Origin: Azolla caroliniana
Taxonomy: Eukaryota; Polypodiophyta
NCBI GenBank assembly: GCA_043228905.1
Contig: JBHGNT010000020.1
Location: forward strand, 7,936,001 to 8,000,000
DNA: 64,000 bases
Reading direction: 5' to 3'
Of this stretch, positions 1-11,688 are shown one piece after another. The notes beneath the pieces were generated by a model that saw only the letters and a list, made by a program, of their open reading frames with translations, was not told where the DNA came from and did not search any database. The first letter of the stretch is position 1. Each line of letters opens with the position of its first letter. The translations under genes and the position numbers were made by a program.

Positions 1-95
1 AACCAATTCAGTTCAACGCCCGTTTTAAGCCTTGTAACTATCCTTGTACTCTTGTTGATATAATATACTTCCTGTTATCATACTTCTCTCTTCCA

Positions 96-140
<45 letters not shown>

Positions 141-204
141 TCCTCACACGGTCTTTTCTCTCTTCTTTACCTCTCCAGTACTAATTCTCTCTGCCTCAAG
201 TATT
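1..204. repeat. Pyrimidine-rich segment with (TC)n microsatellite; possible end of another LTR
   Basis: A TC dinucleotide run lies at about 101-137 in a pyrimidine-rich stretch with a TATA-like gatataatata at 58-68. The minus-strand copia A reading frame stops being recognisable at about 205, just after the motif that normally leads into the conserved reverse-transcriptase segment LKKSLYGLKQ. The segment ends in ...TTGACACA, so it may be the 3' end of an LTR inserted into copia A, but its other end is outside the window and no target duplication can be checked. No gene is seen. Confidence 0.35.
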
Positions 205-1794
205 ATTCTTGACACAGACTAGATGTTCTTGGCCAAATGCCACGAAGCCTTTCAACTGCTCCATATAAATCTCCTCGTCTAGGTCACCATGGAGGAATGT
301 TGTTTTGACATTTAGTTGGATTAGCCCTAAATCCTCGGTTGCCACGACACCAAGCATGAAGCGAAGGGTCGTCATTTTCACCACTAATGAAAATATTTCA
401 TTCAAGTCGATGCCATATTCCTATCGGAACCCTTTTGTTAGTAGTCTAGCCTTAAATTTTGGGTTGGTCGAATCGAACATCTCTTTTAATTTGTAGATCC
501 AGTTGCGCGGAAGAGCACATCATTTTTTTGGTAATTCGACCAAGTCTCAAGTCTTGTTTTTCCAAATGGAGTTCATCTCTAACTCCATCACCAAATTCCA
601 TGTGGCCGAATTGGTTGATGTTGATGCTCCTTCATAGGATATCGGCTCACCAACGTCTGTGAAGAAGATTCTAGGAGAGTACTTTTCTGAAGGATGTGAT
701 AGTCTTTTGAATTTCCTTGGTATGACTAGGCTAGCTTGATCAGGTATTTGGTTCGAATGATCTAGGGCCAAAACGTTCGGCTGGAGTTGATTCGGTGCTA
801 GATGATTTGGCTACCCATGAAGCCGACCTCGTGTTTTGGGCTGGGCCGTCATGAAGGGCCTGCACTTCCGAGAAAGTTACCTGTCGAACTTCAATACCCG
901 TTGAAGACAACTTCCGAACTTTGACTGATCTGTTTGTTCTCGGGGTCCCAAAGTCGGTATCTGATCTCCCCATGTGGTCCATAGCTAAGCAAGATGCATT
1001 TCCTGGACTTCGGTTCAAGCTTTTGGTGGTCGTCTTTCGGTACAAGGGCGTATGCTTCGCATCCAAAAATGCTCAACTTGTCATAATTCGACTTACTACT
1101 GGTCCATAATTCCTAAGGTATTTAAAGTCATAGAGGCCTACTCAACAACATATTAATTATGCGTATTGTTGTAAGCAAGGTCTCTGCTTAGAAGCCATAT
1201 GATAGTCTTGGAGTGTTGGAGCATAGCGATGATTCGTTCCTGAATTGTCTGATTCATTTGTTCAACAATTTCATTCGGCTCCAGACTATGTGGTCAGTGT
1301 ATTCACGTCAAATGCTGCACTGCTGGAAAAATCTGACGAATTCTTCACTTTTGTACTCTCCTCCATTGTCAGACTGTAAACATTTTAGCTTCCAACAGAG
1401 CTGGTTCTCCACCATGGTGAGCCATTCAGAAAAGATCGAGAACACCCGATCTTTGGTTCTGGCCGGGTATGCCCACACCTTACGAGTCAAATTGTCAATG
1501 AAGCTGGCAAAGTAGGTGGCTCCGCCAAGAGACTGATGTAGCATTGGGCCAGAGATGTCTGAATGGACCAAATTGAGCGAACTTCATTCTCTTTGTGGTG
1601 CCGTCGGGTGCGAGGCTATGACTTGTTTGCCATATTGGAAGTGCTTGCAAAATTGGTGGTTCGAGAAGGAGAGTTTGGAGATGATAGGTGCATTATGCCA
1701 GCCTCGCTAAGATGTCTGAGTTGTCTGTGCCATAGTGATGACACGAGAATTTCAACCAAAAACAAGTCACCCTCTTTGTGCGACGTATAAAGGG
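205..1794 (-). pseudogene. Copia A, pol fragment (GAG-pre-integrase, integrase, start of reverse transcriptase), degenerate
   Basis: Read on the minus strand from 1794 down, the translation gives in order the GAG-pre-integrase motif LWHRQLRHLSEAGIM, an integrase core (HSDISGP, then SDNGGEYKSEEF), the post-integrase segment with RYRLWDPE, and the beginning of a reverse transcriptase (VVKMTTLRF, LNVKTTFLHGDLDEEIYM). This is the fixed order of Ty1/copia pol. The frame changes several times and stops interrupt it, so it is a dead copy. The 5' part of the same gene resumes at 21372 on the far side of transposon E1; near the upstream edge the copia motif TLYTSHKEG directly follows the E1 end. The part downstream of the reverse transcriptase start is missing at the left edge. 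Confidence 0.85.
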
Positions 1795-1798
1795 TACA

Positions 1799-1880
1799 GG
1801 GTGGAAGCACGCTACGGTGTACCAGAAAAGTATTGTTTTTTGCCACAAAAATTGTCAGTACTTTCGATACTATTAGTACT
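1799..1880 (+). repeat. E1 left terminal inverted repeat
   Basis: The outer 25 bases (GGGTGGAAGCACGCTACGG then TGTACC) match the reverse complement of 21343-21367 with two changes. Inside this the similarity becomes patchy but still shares GCCA.AAAATT and a TTAGTACT.AAT block, so the full imperfect repeat is about 60-85 bp. The flanking TACA is the target duplication. Confidence 0.85.
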
Positions 1881-1979
1881 GAATAATTCAGAAAAAAAAA
1901 TCAGAGAAAAAGAAAATCGATTTTGGAGAGTGGGGTGACTGTAGTACAAGGAGTGGGGGGAACACGTGAGGAGATGTTC

Positions 1980-2840
1980 TTTTCATTTTGGGGGCTATTT
2001 TCCCCTCACGTCGATTTTGGCGCTTCCCCTCACATCGTTTTTGGCGCTTCCCCTCATACTCCTCTTCCTCTATCCCTCTGAGCTCTTCATCTCAAACATC
2101 CATGTCACGTTTCTACTTTTCCTCCAATCTAAGAGTTTTGCTAGGGTTTAGGGAGCAAATCTCAGACATCCATGTCAGGTTGGAGCTTTTGAGTTGAGGA
2201 TTTCTGGTTTTTTTAGGGTTTCTGTTTTTGTTAGGGTTTAGGTTGAGGAACATAGACTATTCTGAGGCCTCTTATAACAGCCAATAGTGACTTCTTCGAC
2301 AATGACTTTCTTACTTCCACCGATTGCAGTTTATGTCGTGGTGATTTGGGGCTTTTTCCGTCGAGGCGAGGATCCTTCCACTGAATCCAGGCGGCATATC
2401 ACAAAGATTCAAGGCGCCCTCCACCATTGGAGGTTCCTTCCACTAAATCAAGGCGACATATCACAAAGATTCAAGGCGCCCTCCACCATTGGAGGTTCTT
2501 TCCAACAAATTGAGGCGGCATATCACACAGAATCAACGCTCCCGCCACCATTGGAGGTTCCTTCCATCCAATTTTTTATTTTCAGGACTAAAATTTTTCA
2601 TTTCTTCATTTTTCAGTACTAAATTTTTAGATTTTACAATTGTCAAATTTGTACGTCGTGCTTCCACCATTGGAGGTTCCTTCCAGCAAATCAAGGCGAC
2701 ATATCACACTGAATCAACACTCCCGCCACCATTGGAGGTTCCTTCCATCCATTTTTTTATTTTCAAGACTAAAATTTTTCATTTCTTCATTTTTCAGTAC
2801 TAAATTTTTAGATTTTACAATTGTCATATTTATTCCTTAA
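1980..2840 (+). repeat. E1 subterminal tandem repeats
   Basis: Non-coding DNA between the left inverted repeat and the transposase. The phrase CCACCATTGGAGGTTCCTTC recurs at about 2421, 2485, 2548, 2666 and 2727, and a block of about 180 bp (from the ATATCACAC motif at 2520 through the TTTTTAGATTTTACAATTGTCA end) is present twice, second copy ending at 2826. Shorter duplications (TCGATTTTGGCGCTTCCCC-like) occur at 2008-2055. Subterminal repeats of this kind often bind transposase in plant DNA transposons; here that is inference. Short open frames across this stretch are repeats of one another and not believable genes. Confidence 0.7.
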
Positions 2841-2979
2841 CTCTAATGTTCGAAACAAATTATTTCTCACTTTGCAGGCCACATTTTAAAACATTTGACT
2901 GTGTTTTCTTAGTGTAGTCTATATAACATTAACTACTCTCACCGGACACTTAATTTTTTTGGATAAATCTAGTGACCAA

Positions 2980-5900
2980 ATGGGGGTCCCCAATGAGAGT
3001 GAGTTGTCAAGTAACTCATGTATATCTGAAAGGACCAAGAGACGGGTGGTTCTTCACATAGTTCGTTATTTGGTAGAAATAATGAAGAGATTTAGTGAAG
3101 AGGATCGTAGGGATATTATATGTAGAGTGTTACACCATCAACGTTTGAATGAAGACATGGAGAGAATAAAATTTAGGGACCAATGTGTTTCAGAAGAGAT
3201 TGTAGAGTCTATGAAGTCATCCCTAGACTTAGTGAAAGGTGTAGAGAGCATAGACAAACTTGCTGCAAAGAGGGTAGCCCTACACATGGTTGTGAACGGT
3301 GCGAGAGAAAAAAAATATAGTGATACTAAAGTTGCCTTAGCCCTGGGTATTCAAAGAAGGAACTTGAGGAAACATCGTCGAAATATACACTCAAGCCAAT
3401 TCAAGTGGCTGGGGTTGGGACGTAGACAACGATGCGATGCCTTATCTCAAGAGATTATTGAGAAAGTGGATTCATTTTGGGCAAAAAATACGCATGTCTC
3501 ACCAAATAAGAAGGACGTGTGTAGACAATGAATAAGTCAGGGTTAGTACCAGATTCACCCTAGACACTTCTTAGAGATGACAGAGGTATTCCATTTTTTT
3601 ATATCAATTCACATTCCATAAATTTTTGTTTTGACCAAGTGAACTGTAGGCTATATATATTGGTTGATGTAGGCTGAATTGTACATGAACTTTAAAGACC
3701 AACATCCAAGCTTGACTGTTGGATTCCGCAAGTTCCAAGGTTTGAAACCATTTTATGTTAGAAAATTAAATGAGAGGAATACATGTTGTTGTGTGTACCA
3801 CGTGAAGATGGACATGTTAAGGCTAGGAGTGAATGCAATGCGTACTGATTCTAAGGGTATACATGGGGAATTATGTGTCTGCACTTGTGAGGTTTGTAGA
3901 CCAAATGGGAAGGATAATAGGTGTAATGCACGAAACATGACTTATGCATCCGTTTCTGAGCTATGGAGGTCTTGTGTTTGTGAAAAAGAAGAATGATGTG
4001 AGTGGCATCGTCGTACATGTCTATTAAGAACATGTAAGGTTTGTCCGCTACCATTATTTTGTAGGCAGGAGCTTGATTTGGGAAACAGTCATATCGTGAA
4101 ATGGAAATATTTAGAGTATGTGACTGAAAATATTGGCAAGGGACTTATAACTAAGCGTATCAAGGAAGTATATAAGGAGACATGTGCTGCTACCCTTGTC
4201 TCAGAATTTAAGAAACAACTTGGGGAGTTCATTCCACATAACTTCCAGAGTTATTGGCAAAATTCACAGTTCAAGGAATGTATTAATAACTTACCAACGG
4301 GTGTCAACGTATCCGTTATTGACTTTGCAGAAGACTATACATTTAAAGTTCAAAATGAGGTTCAATCAATGCATTGGTACAATGATCAATGTACAATACT
4401 TGTACATATTTGCTATTGGAGGCAAGACGGTGAGTTACATAAGAAATCAATATTTTACATTTCAGACAATAAAAAGCATGATACACTATTTGTTCAACAT
4501 TGTTTTAAGCTTCACCATGCAGATTTATTGTCTCTAGGGTTAACCTTTAACCGTCATTGGGTTTGGTCTGATGGTGCTGCCTCGCAGTTTAAGGCGGCAC
4601 GATCGTTCTACTTTATCGCCAGGTAATTTTTAATCCATATGTTTAGTACTTATCATGCAATGTGTAAGGAAGTAATTCTTTTGTTAGTGCATGCATACTA
4701 ATTATGTTTGTAACTATTCGAACACAACACTATTCACATGGATGCATGCATACTAATTTTGTTTGTAACTAAGTTAACTGTTCTTGATTGATCAAATAGT
4801 ATTATCCTGTCACGGGAATCTGTGTTTATTATCTTTTAATCCATGTGAAGTGTTCTCCATAGACACATTGTACTATGTTGTGTGTTGTATCTGTACTAAA
4901 TCAATATTTACATAAGGATGTAAAGTACTCGTCTTGTACTCATAGTATTGTCCATCCTTAAGAGAATTGTACTAATTATCTTTTAATCCATGTGAAGTGT
5001 TCTCCATAGACACATTGTACTATGTTGTATATTGTATTTGTACTAAATTAGTATTTATTGAAGGATGTAAAATACTCGTCTTGTACTCATAGTATTGTCC
5101 GTCCTTAAGAGAATTGTACTAATCATCTTTTAATCCATGTGAAGTGTTCTCCATAGACACATTGTACTATGTTGTGTGTTGTATCTGTACTAAATCAGTA
5201 TTTACTCAACTTGTACTCATAGTATTGACTGTCCTTAAGAGAATTGTACTAATTATCTTTTAATCCATGTTGAGGGTTTTCCATGGACATTGTATTGTAC
5301 TATGTGTTGTATGTGTACTAAAGAAGTAATTATCGAAGGATGTAAAGTACATGTCTTTTACTCATAGTATTGTCCTAGATTGAAGAGTTTGTACTAATTA
5401 TCTATTAATCAATGTTGAGTGTTCTCCATGAACACACTGTATTGTACTTGGTGTTGTATCTATACTAAATCAGTAATAATCGGAAGATGTAAAGTACATG
5501 TCTTGTACTCATAGTATTGTCTTATATTGAAGAGTTCGTACTACTTATCTATTAATCCATGCTGAGTGTTCTCCATGAACACGTTGTATTGTACTATGTG
5601 TTGTATCTATACTAAATGATTGTTTATTGGGGGATGTAAAGTACATGTGTTGTAGTACTAATTATCTTCTAAGGAGGGTTGTGTTCTCCGTGGACACATT
5701 GTACTGTATTATGTATTGTATCTGTACTAAATCAGTATTAATAAATGTAAAGTACTCGTCGTCAGCAACATAGTACTATTTGATATTGAAGAGTTTGTAC
5801 TATTTATTTGTTAATTCATGTAGAGTGCTTTCCATGAATTCATTGTACTATGCTTTATGTTGTATCCATACTAAATTAGTATTAATGGATGCCAAGTTCA

Positions 5901-6330
5901 CATGGTTGACAACATAGTACTATTTATCTTTTAATAAGTGTAGAGTGTTCTCAATGGATACGTTGTGCTATGCTTTATTTTGTATTTGTACTAAATCAGT
6001 ATTAATGGATGTGTACTACTCTCGATTGACAAAATAGTACTAATTTTGTTGGAAACCTAAGATACAAAAGCAGGTATTTCTCCTTATTCAACATTTGTAT
6101 GCAATGGAACTACTTCGGGTCTGGACATGGAAAAGGAGAGCATGATGGCACGGGGGCTGTGATCAAACGTGCCCTTACAAGTGAGCAATTGGATAATAAT
6201 GGTGCTAAGTTACAAAATGCACATGATGTTGTGCAGTGGCTACTAACATGGAAGATGTCAAATGATGGCAAGAACAGATTGTTTGTTGAAGTTCGCGCTG
6301 ATGAGGTTGATAGAACCAAATCATATGGTT
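2980..6330 (+). pseudogene. E1 transposase gene, three exons, inactivated and truncated at the C end
   Basis: Exon 1 runs from ATG at 2980 to about 3585. It holds a helix-rich N-terminal region (basic RRNLRKHRRNIHSS) ending at SPNKKDVC, then two in-frame stops before a donor (GAG|GTATTC). Exon 2 (3673-4622) has a Cys-rich stretch (CVCTCEVC, CCCVYHVKMDML) with an in-frame TGA at 3994. It also holds the candidate first catalytic Asp in VIDFAEDYTF (about 4315-4345) and second in WSDGAASQFK (about 4564-4593). Exon 3 starts at 6074 and has FGSGHGKGEHDG, the likely third acidic site. The same motifs occur in the same order in E2 (33007-36994). After about 6325 the E2-like C-terminal domain is absent and the strand carries the antisense of the neighbouring gene, suggesting a deletion joined the two tails. 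Role: DNA cleavage and joining at the element ends, by family inference. ATG 2980 was chosen because it is the first Met in the frame. Confidence 0.75.
4623..6073 (+). repeat. Satellite-filled intron of the E1 transposase
   Basis: This 1.45-kb intron (donor CCAG|GTAATTTT, acceptor AAAGCAG|GTATTTC) is made of degenerate tandem copies of a unit of about 147 bp. Recognisable landmarks are ATCTTTTAATCCATGTGAAG (4831, 4978, 5125 and variants to the right), TGTTCTCCATAGACACATTG, and TGTACTAAATCAGTATT. About ten copies can be followed, more diverged to the right. The two intron edges share CAGGTANTTT, so the intron is bounded by a short direct repeat. The E2 homologue has no intron here. Confidence 0.8.
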
Positions 6331-7674
6331 GTATGCTCATGTTGTTGCTAGTATGCTCAGTCTCAATACAATTAGGCTCCTGTATGTGGGCTACAGCAAT
6401 ACCCCTGGCGAACTCTTGGCTGGTCATAGTCACCTCATTCTTAAGACCATTGTGCTCTCCTTCTTGGGTCAACTCCTCTTGTACGGTGGCTATCACCTCA
6501 TTCTTAAGAGAACCGTGCTCCCCTTCTTGGGTGGTCTTTATTGCCTGGTCCTCATGGGTGATGCTAGTAGGCTCCCCTTCATTAGTAACGATGTTCTTTC
6601 CACAATCCTCATGGGATTCTTTACACACTACAGGTACATTCTCAGTACAATCAGTCTTCTCTTTAGTACTTGCCATATTCTTTCCACACTCCTCATGGGC
6701 TTCTTTAGACAAATTATTGTTTGTACATGCTAACTGCTCTTCAAATATGAATGCTTCGTTTTTCTCACAGTCCTCATGTGTGGAAGATGTGCTTCCAGAG
6801 TCTACCGTCGTGCAAAGGTTAATCCCAGAATCTGACTCTGTACTTGTGCTCCATATAGTTCCCGATTCATTTGATTGCAATTGGGAATCGGACTGCTCTT
6901 GTAAACCTAAATAATGGGATGTCAAAGAATATTAGTATCAACTCACATACTCAAAAGTTTGCAAACATACCAACAACAATGAACGTACAGCCGTAGATAC
7001 CCCATTGCAAGTGGTAGGCTCGGTCATCTTCTCCATAACATCTAAGTGCTCAACAGGGTTGTTATGATCTATAGAATGCACCAAAAGCAACACTATCATA
7101 GGGTTGTTATGATCTAAATCATTGTTTTCAAAAACCGTCTTTTGACGTGTACCTGGGAGTGTGATAAATTTGTCTTCACGATCAAGTTTTGGACTCGTAT
7201 CTCCCTCACCAAAGATCATTTCGTCATCAGCTAGTAACACAAGTACATGGTATTAGACAATGCAATAGGTTGACAACTCTCCGGACAGGTGAGAACATAT
7301 ATAACTCACCATTGCATTCAACTTTGCCTTTCTTGCCCTTTCCATACAACATTCTTGCAACATTCCTCATCTTACTTGGCTCTATTTCTAAAGAAATTAG
7401 GCATTCAACACTTTCTCAAATGAGAATTAAGATATGTTGGCAAAATTTGTGTTACCTGGATTGTTTTGATGTTGACCAGAGCTTGGGGAATTTGTTTGTA
7501 GAAGCATATGTTCCACTGCTCCAATGGCCCTTCTCATACATTCATCTTCATCATAAAACTCATAGGTTATTGGTAATGATGGTCCCTGAACCTTGGAATG
7601 TTCAGCAGATACCGAGGGTTTAGGCATAGGAGCCGGTTGTTCCATTACCTTCCCTGGCGTGGAGTTGCTTGACA
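6110..7674 (-). CDS. E1 ORF3: acidic, repeat-containing protein of unknown function, four exons
   Basis: The minus strand gives a chain of exons joined in frame by good GT-AG sites: 7674-7456, 7387-7310, 7230-6971 and 6906-6110. Junction phases work at the first two joins (NNP to EIEPSK, and VECN to ADDEM). The protein is acidic and hydrophilic with internal repeats: HEDCGKN/HEECGKN-like units and two QEGEH..LKNEV units. I recognise no domain. The last exon overlaps the antisense of transposase exon 3 (6110-6290), so the true 3' end was probably elsewhere and this copy is rearranged. The upstream limit is also uncertain; 5' exons may lie beyond the 7740-8890 array. It occupies the position of the 25080-26805 gene of E2, but I cannot align the two convincingly. 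The exons could instead be a chance open frame, which the consistent splice phases argue against. Confidence 0.5.
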
Positions 7675-7739
7675 CTACAACATTCATTGCAAGAAACCAA
7701 AAAACCTTCAAGGTTAGTACCGTGATATAAAATATACAA

Positions 7740-8890
7740 TATAGGTCACAAGAGCTGCATTACTAATTCATTAAGCTACACCTAGTTCCCATATTACACA
7801 ACTAGTACTAATCGTGAACAATGTACTACTCACTTAGTTCCCAATTTACACAAGTAGTACTAATCATGAACAATGTACTACTAACTTAGTCAAATTACAC
7901 AAGGAGTACTAATCATGAACAATGTACCACTCACTTAGTTGCCAAATTACACAAATAGTACTAATCATGAACAATGTACTAATCCTGAACAATATATTAT
8001 TCACTTAGTTCCTAAATTACTGAACTAGTACCAATAAGGAACAGAAGTAGTACTAATAATGAACAATGTACTGCTCACTTAGTTCCCAATTTACACAAGT
8101 AGTACTAATAATGAACAATGTACTGCTCACTTAGTTCCCAATTTACACAAGTAGTACTAATAATGAACAATGCACTACTCACTTAGTTCCCAATTTACAC
8201 AAGTAGTACTAATCATGCACAATGTATTACTCACTTAGTTCCCAAATTACACGAGTACTAATCATGAGCAATGTACTACTCACTTAGTTCCCAATTTACA
8301 AAACTAGTACTAATCATGAGCAATGTACTACTCACTTAGTTCCCAATTTACAGAACTAGTACTAATCATGAACAATGTACTACTCGCTAAGTACTAATCA
8401 ACAATGTACTACAAGTATAGTGTGTACTAACACTAGTACTAGGCACGTTGTAATATAGATTGGACTAACATCTAATCCAACAAATGTAGATTGGATTTTA
8501 GTACTAACGTGGTATTTTGCACACAAGTAATACTAAACGTGATATGTGTTCTACACACCTAATTACATAACTTGTACTAATTACACCAACAATATTAATC
8601 TTGAACAGTATTAGTACTAAACGTGATATGTGTTTGACACACCTCATTTCCAAATTACAAAAATTGTACTAATATTCAGCAATTTACTATACACCTTGTT
8701 CCCAAATTACATAACTAGTACTAATTCCCAAGTTACACAAACAATATTAACAGTCAACAGTGTACTACAAGTATAGTGTCTACTAAACTAGTACTAGGCA
8801 AGTTGCAATATAGATTGGACGATGTTGTACCTGGTTCCCTTTTAGTACTAATTCTGGAAAATATCCCTTCAACTACACATACCAATTATA
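7740..8890. repeat. Tandem array of about 58-bp units between E1 ORF3 and ORF2
   Basis: Copies of a unit containing CACTTAGTTCCCAATTTACA, then AGTAGTACTAATCATGAACA, then ATGTACTACT repeat from about 7800 to 8400. To 8890 the copies are more diverged. The palindromic TAGTACTA core occurs throughout. No coding potential is seen. The stretch 8890-9030 is AT-rich and continues the TACTAAT theme. Confidence 0.8.
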
Positions 8891-9036
8891 TATTAAGAGT
8901 ACTACCAATACTAACCCACATAATTAGGGTTCCACATATTAGTTGTTAGAGATATACTAATACTAATCCATTGTTCTCCTAAATTTGAAGTATGAATTGT
9001 GGCGTACACTAGTTCTAATACAAATGTAAATTGACA

Positions 9037-10400
9037 TCATATAATACAAACAATAGAATAGTAGAGCCACATACCGTACGGGTGTACTTTTAAACCCCAA
9101 GCATAGTACCACTCAACCACAATTGTAGTTTTACAGTCCATACATGTATTCTCTTTCTCAAAATGATACTTAGCACATAGCACATGATATGTGTGCAAGC
9201 ACGGTGTAATCACAACATCCATAGCCTCCAGCTTGAATCCGAGGCCACAAAATATACACCTGGCAGATTGCAAACACAAGTTATAATATATTAGCTAATA
9301 TGATATTTATACCACAAAAGTAGAAATAAATAACTTTTAAAGCCAATACTGTGATATAGCTATACTAGTAATGGTACTTTCCATACCACTTGGGTGCTCA
9401 ATTACAGATGGACACAAAGTTTCAAAACCTTTTTGTTTTAAATTCTGCATCAAGCACGCAAGGTTCTCGGAATGCAACTTTAAAGCTGACAACTTATTAT
9501 CTATTTCGGAATGTGCATTCCTACAAGTATCAAGGTCTCTCATCTATGAACCTAATTGAGTGCCCATATTTTTTAGCTCTTTCTTCAACACCTCACTTTC
9601 TGAATTTTGGATTGTCGATGCAATCCATTCATATGTAGTCTTTAATGAAGAGAATTTCTTTTCTACCTGTATCTCAGCTGATTTAACTGCTTCCAAATCA
9701 ACAAGTAGTGCTTGTAATATTGAGCTCATAGATGCTATGCAACTAGCCATCATCTGTTCATTTTTTTCAGTCATTGTGGCCCGTACCTTTGCAGATTGAA
9801 CTTGGTGGACAGGTGTTGTAGTTGGAATATCCACATGAGAGGTTCCCGATGACTTCAAGCCAGTGTTGGTACTAGAGGACCCTTTATAATGTTCTGACCG
9901 GTGCCAATTAAAATCTTCCCAATCTACGTTGATGCCACCCTGAACTTCACATGCAAATGCACGTGCAAAAACAGTACCCACCTCATTGTTATAGATTTGA
10001 TTTGTATCATAAACATGTTCATATCTCGTCTTCAATAAGTTCACATATTCCCTCTTCAATCCACTTATGTGGAATCCTCGCCTCGTATCGAGATGTGCTG
10101 ACCCCCAAGTTTTTATCAACCACTCTCTTAGCTCAGGATAAACTTCAGGTCGTGCTCAAAGGAAATAACTCCATCCGAGAGGTGTGTCTCGACTGATGGA
10201 GTGGTACATCTTCTTTCTTTGTGTTGATGAATTCATCACCCTTTCTTTTGTGGGTGTCTTCTTGCTTTCTTTGATAGGTGTCCTTTTTCCTTCCTTCACT
10301 GGTGTCTTCACTGTCTCTTTCATCAATGTCTTCTTTATGGGTGTCCTTCTCGTCATTGTCCTAGTCATCACTATTCTCGTTGAATGAGTATGCATGTACT
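9037..10400 (-). pseudogene. E1 ORF2: FAR-domain and coiled-coil protein with a C-terminal RING-H2 finger exon
   Basis: Main exon about 10400-9400, preceded by an acceptor-like TTCTAG. It starts with a Lys/Thr-rich repeat (TPIKES, TPTKE units), then a globular part with NNEVGTVFARAFACEV, then a long amphipathic helical region (9800-9400) likely to form a coiled coil. Two in-frame stops interrupt it (TGA at 10156, TAG at 9544); the frame continues after each. Past an intron, the segment 9258-9075 encodes a cysteine/histidine set C-x2-C ... C-x-H-x3-H-x2-C ... C-x2-C (CIFC, CLHTYHVLC, CMDC). This is the spacing of a RING-H2 finger, a domain usually belonging to ubiquitin or SUMO ligases. The intron phase joining the two is not resolved, so the RING could be a separate gene. 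A homologous FAR segment (NNELSVSFARSFAYEY) occurs in E2 at about 22940-22985. Function in transposition unknown. Confidence 0.6.
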
Positions 10401-10990
10401 AGAATAAAACTCATCAAATTACCATCAACACATAGCAAATCATCACATTGCATGTACAAGCCATGTCAAACACACAAAAACCCTAAATAATCGGAAGAAA
10501 ACTCATCCATGTCTAACACATACAAATTAAAAACAGACAGACAGGAAACACAGAGAAAACAAAAACATAGCAACTCATCATAGCCAACTCCATCTAAGTT
10601 GCATGTACAAACCATGTCAAACACACAACCACCCTAAACAGTAGGAAGAAAACTCATCCATCTCTAACACATACAAATTAAAAACAGACAGACATGAAAC
10701 ACAGAGAAAACAAAAATATACCAACAAAACAAAAACATAGCAACTCATCATAGCCAACTCCATCTAAGTTGCATGTACAAACCATGTCAAACACACAACC
10801 ACCCTAAACAGTCGGAAGAAAACTCATCCATGTCAAACACATACAAATTAAAAACAGACAGACAGGAAACACAAAGAAAATGAAAACATACCAGTTGGGC
10901 ATGCAACACATAGACTATGAATAATCAAAACCTAAAAATGCCCATACACATACAAATTAAAAACAGACGGACAAGAAACACACAGAAAAC
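10401..10990. repeat. Three to four copies of a roughly 160-bp tandem repeat
   Basis: The motifs CATGTACAAACCATGTCAAA, GGAAGAAAACTCATCCATGT and ACAAATTAAAAACAGACAGA recur at about 10452, 10608, 10772 and, partially, 10940. Three to four copies of a unit of about 160 bp can be followed, the last shortened. It lies upstream of ORF2 in its reading direction and may be its 5' intron or promoter region. No coding potential is seen here or in 10991-11246. Confidence 0.7.
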
Positions 10991-11251
10991 GATAACATAC
11001 TAGTTGGAGGCAGATGGAGCCAAGGTCGAAGGCAGAGGTACCACACCTTCGGAGCACACCAAGCCTTCAAAATCACCTATTTGCAAGAGGTTGTTGATGA
11101 GGTTGCTGCAGAGGAGACAAACGAGCATACACAAGGAAAGAAAATCAACAACAAGAACATCAATCCGGGGAAACAGAAATCTTTGCATATATAAAGACAG
11201 ATATCGAACCTGGCACAGAGGGGAACACAACAAAAACTACGCGGGGAAACA

Positions 11252-11638
11252 TGTTGTCTGTCTAGCCGGACTAGCCTCAACACAGGTGTCTATCCGACAC
11301 TTCTCCGAAGGGGTGGTAAGGATTGGATGCTAGGTTACACGCGTAAGATGATTACAATTAAGCACAGACGGTAAACAATACGAGATACAAATAAACACGC
11401 AATAATTACTATTGTATTACTTTCCGTCCCCTTTACAAATCATCGGATCCTTTTATAGGCATCCGGCAAGGTTACAATCGGTGCGCTTAGGCAACCGACA
11501 TCCGAATCCGTCCGGATCCGGATCGGTACAACTGTACCGGATCCGTCCCTCCGAATAATAATTCTACTATTATTTACTTCCTATTATCCGATCCGATTCC
11601 ACCTTCCCACTTATCCTTGCTCTTCTGATCGGCCAACA
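11252..11638 (-). repeat. Gypsy 1 3' LTR
   Basis: 387-bp LTR matching 20498-20884 with a handful of differences. On the minus strand a TATA box GCCTATAAAAGG lies at about 11449-11460, placing transcription start near LTR position 215. Confidence 0.93.
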
Positions 11639-11639
11639 C

Positions 11640-11665
11640 ATGGCACGCCCGTGGGAAAGTGCCTT
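11640..11665 (-). other. Hairpin at the 3' LTR junction of gypsy 1, in place of a polypurine tract
   Basis: Immediately upstream of the 3' LTR (minus strand) the sequence GGCAC, a 12-base loop with CCCACGGGC, then GTGCC and ATG precedes TGTTGG. Gypsy 2 has the same arrangement with GGTAC pairing GTGCC. The tract is not purine-rich, unlike the usual plus-strand primer of LTR elements. Confidence 0.6.
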
Positions 11666-11688
11666 GCACTTCGAATCCACTCCCGGCC

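Noticed and set aside
103-137. (TC)n tract as a regulatory GAGA element
   Set aside because: Simple microsatellites occur near several LTR ends here; nothing shows a specific function.
6330-6914. Plus-strand continuation of the transposase frame past exon 3
   Set aside because: Cys/Ser/Leu-rich antisense of ORF3 repeats; does not resemble the E2 C-terminal domain.
7189-7623. Plus-strand open frame of 144 codons
   Set aside because: Crosses exon and intron boundaries of the better supported minus-strand ORF3.
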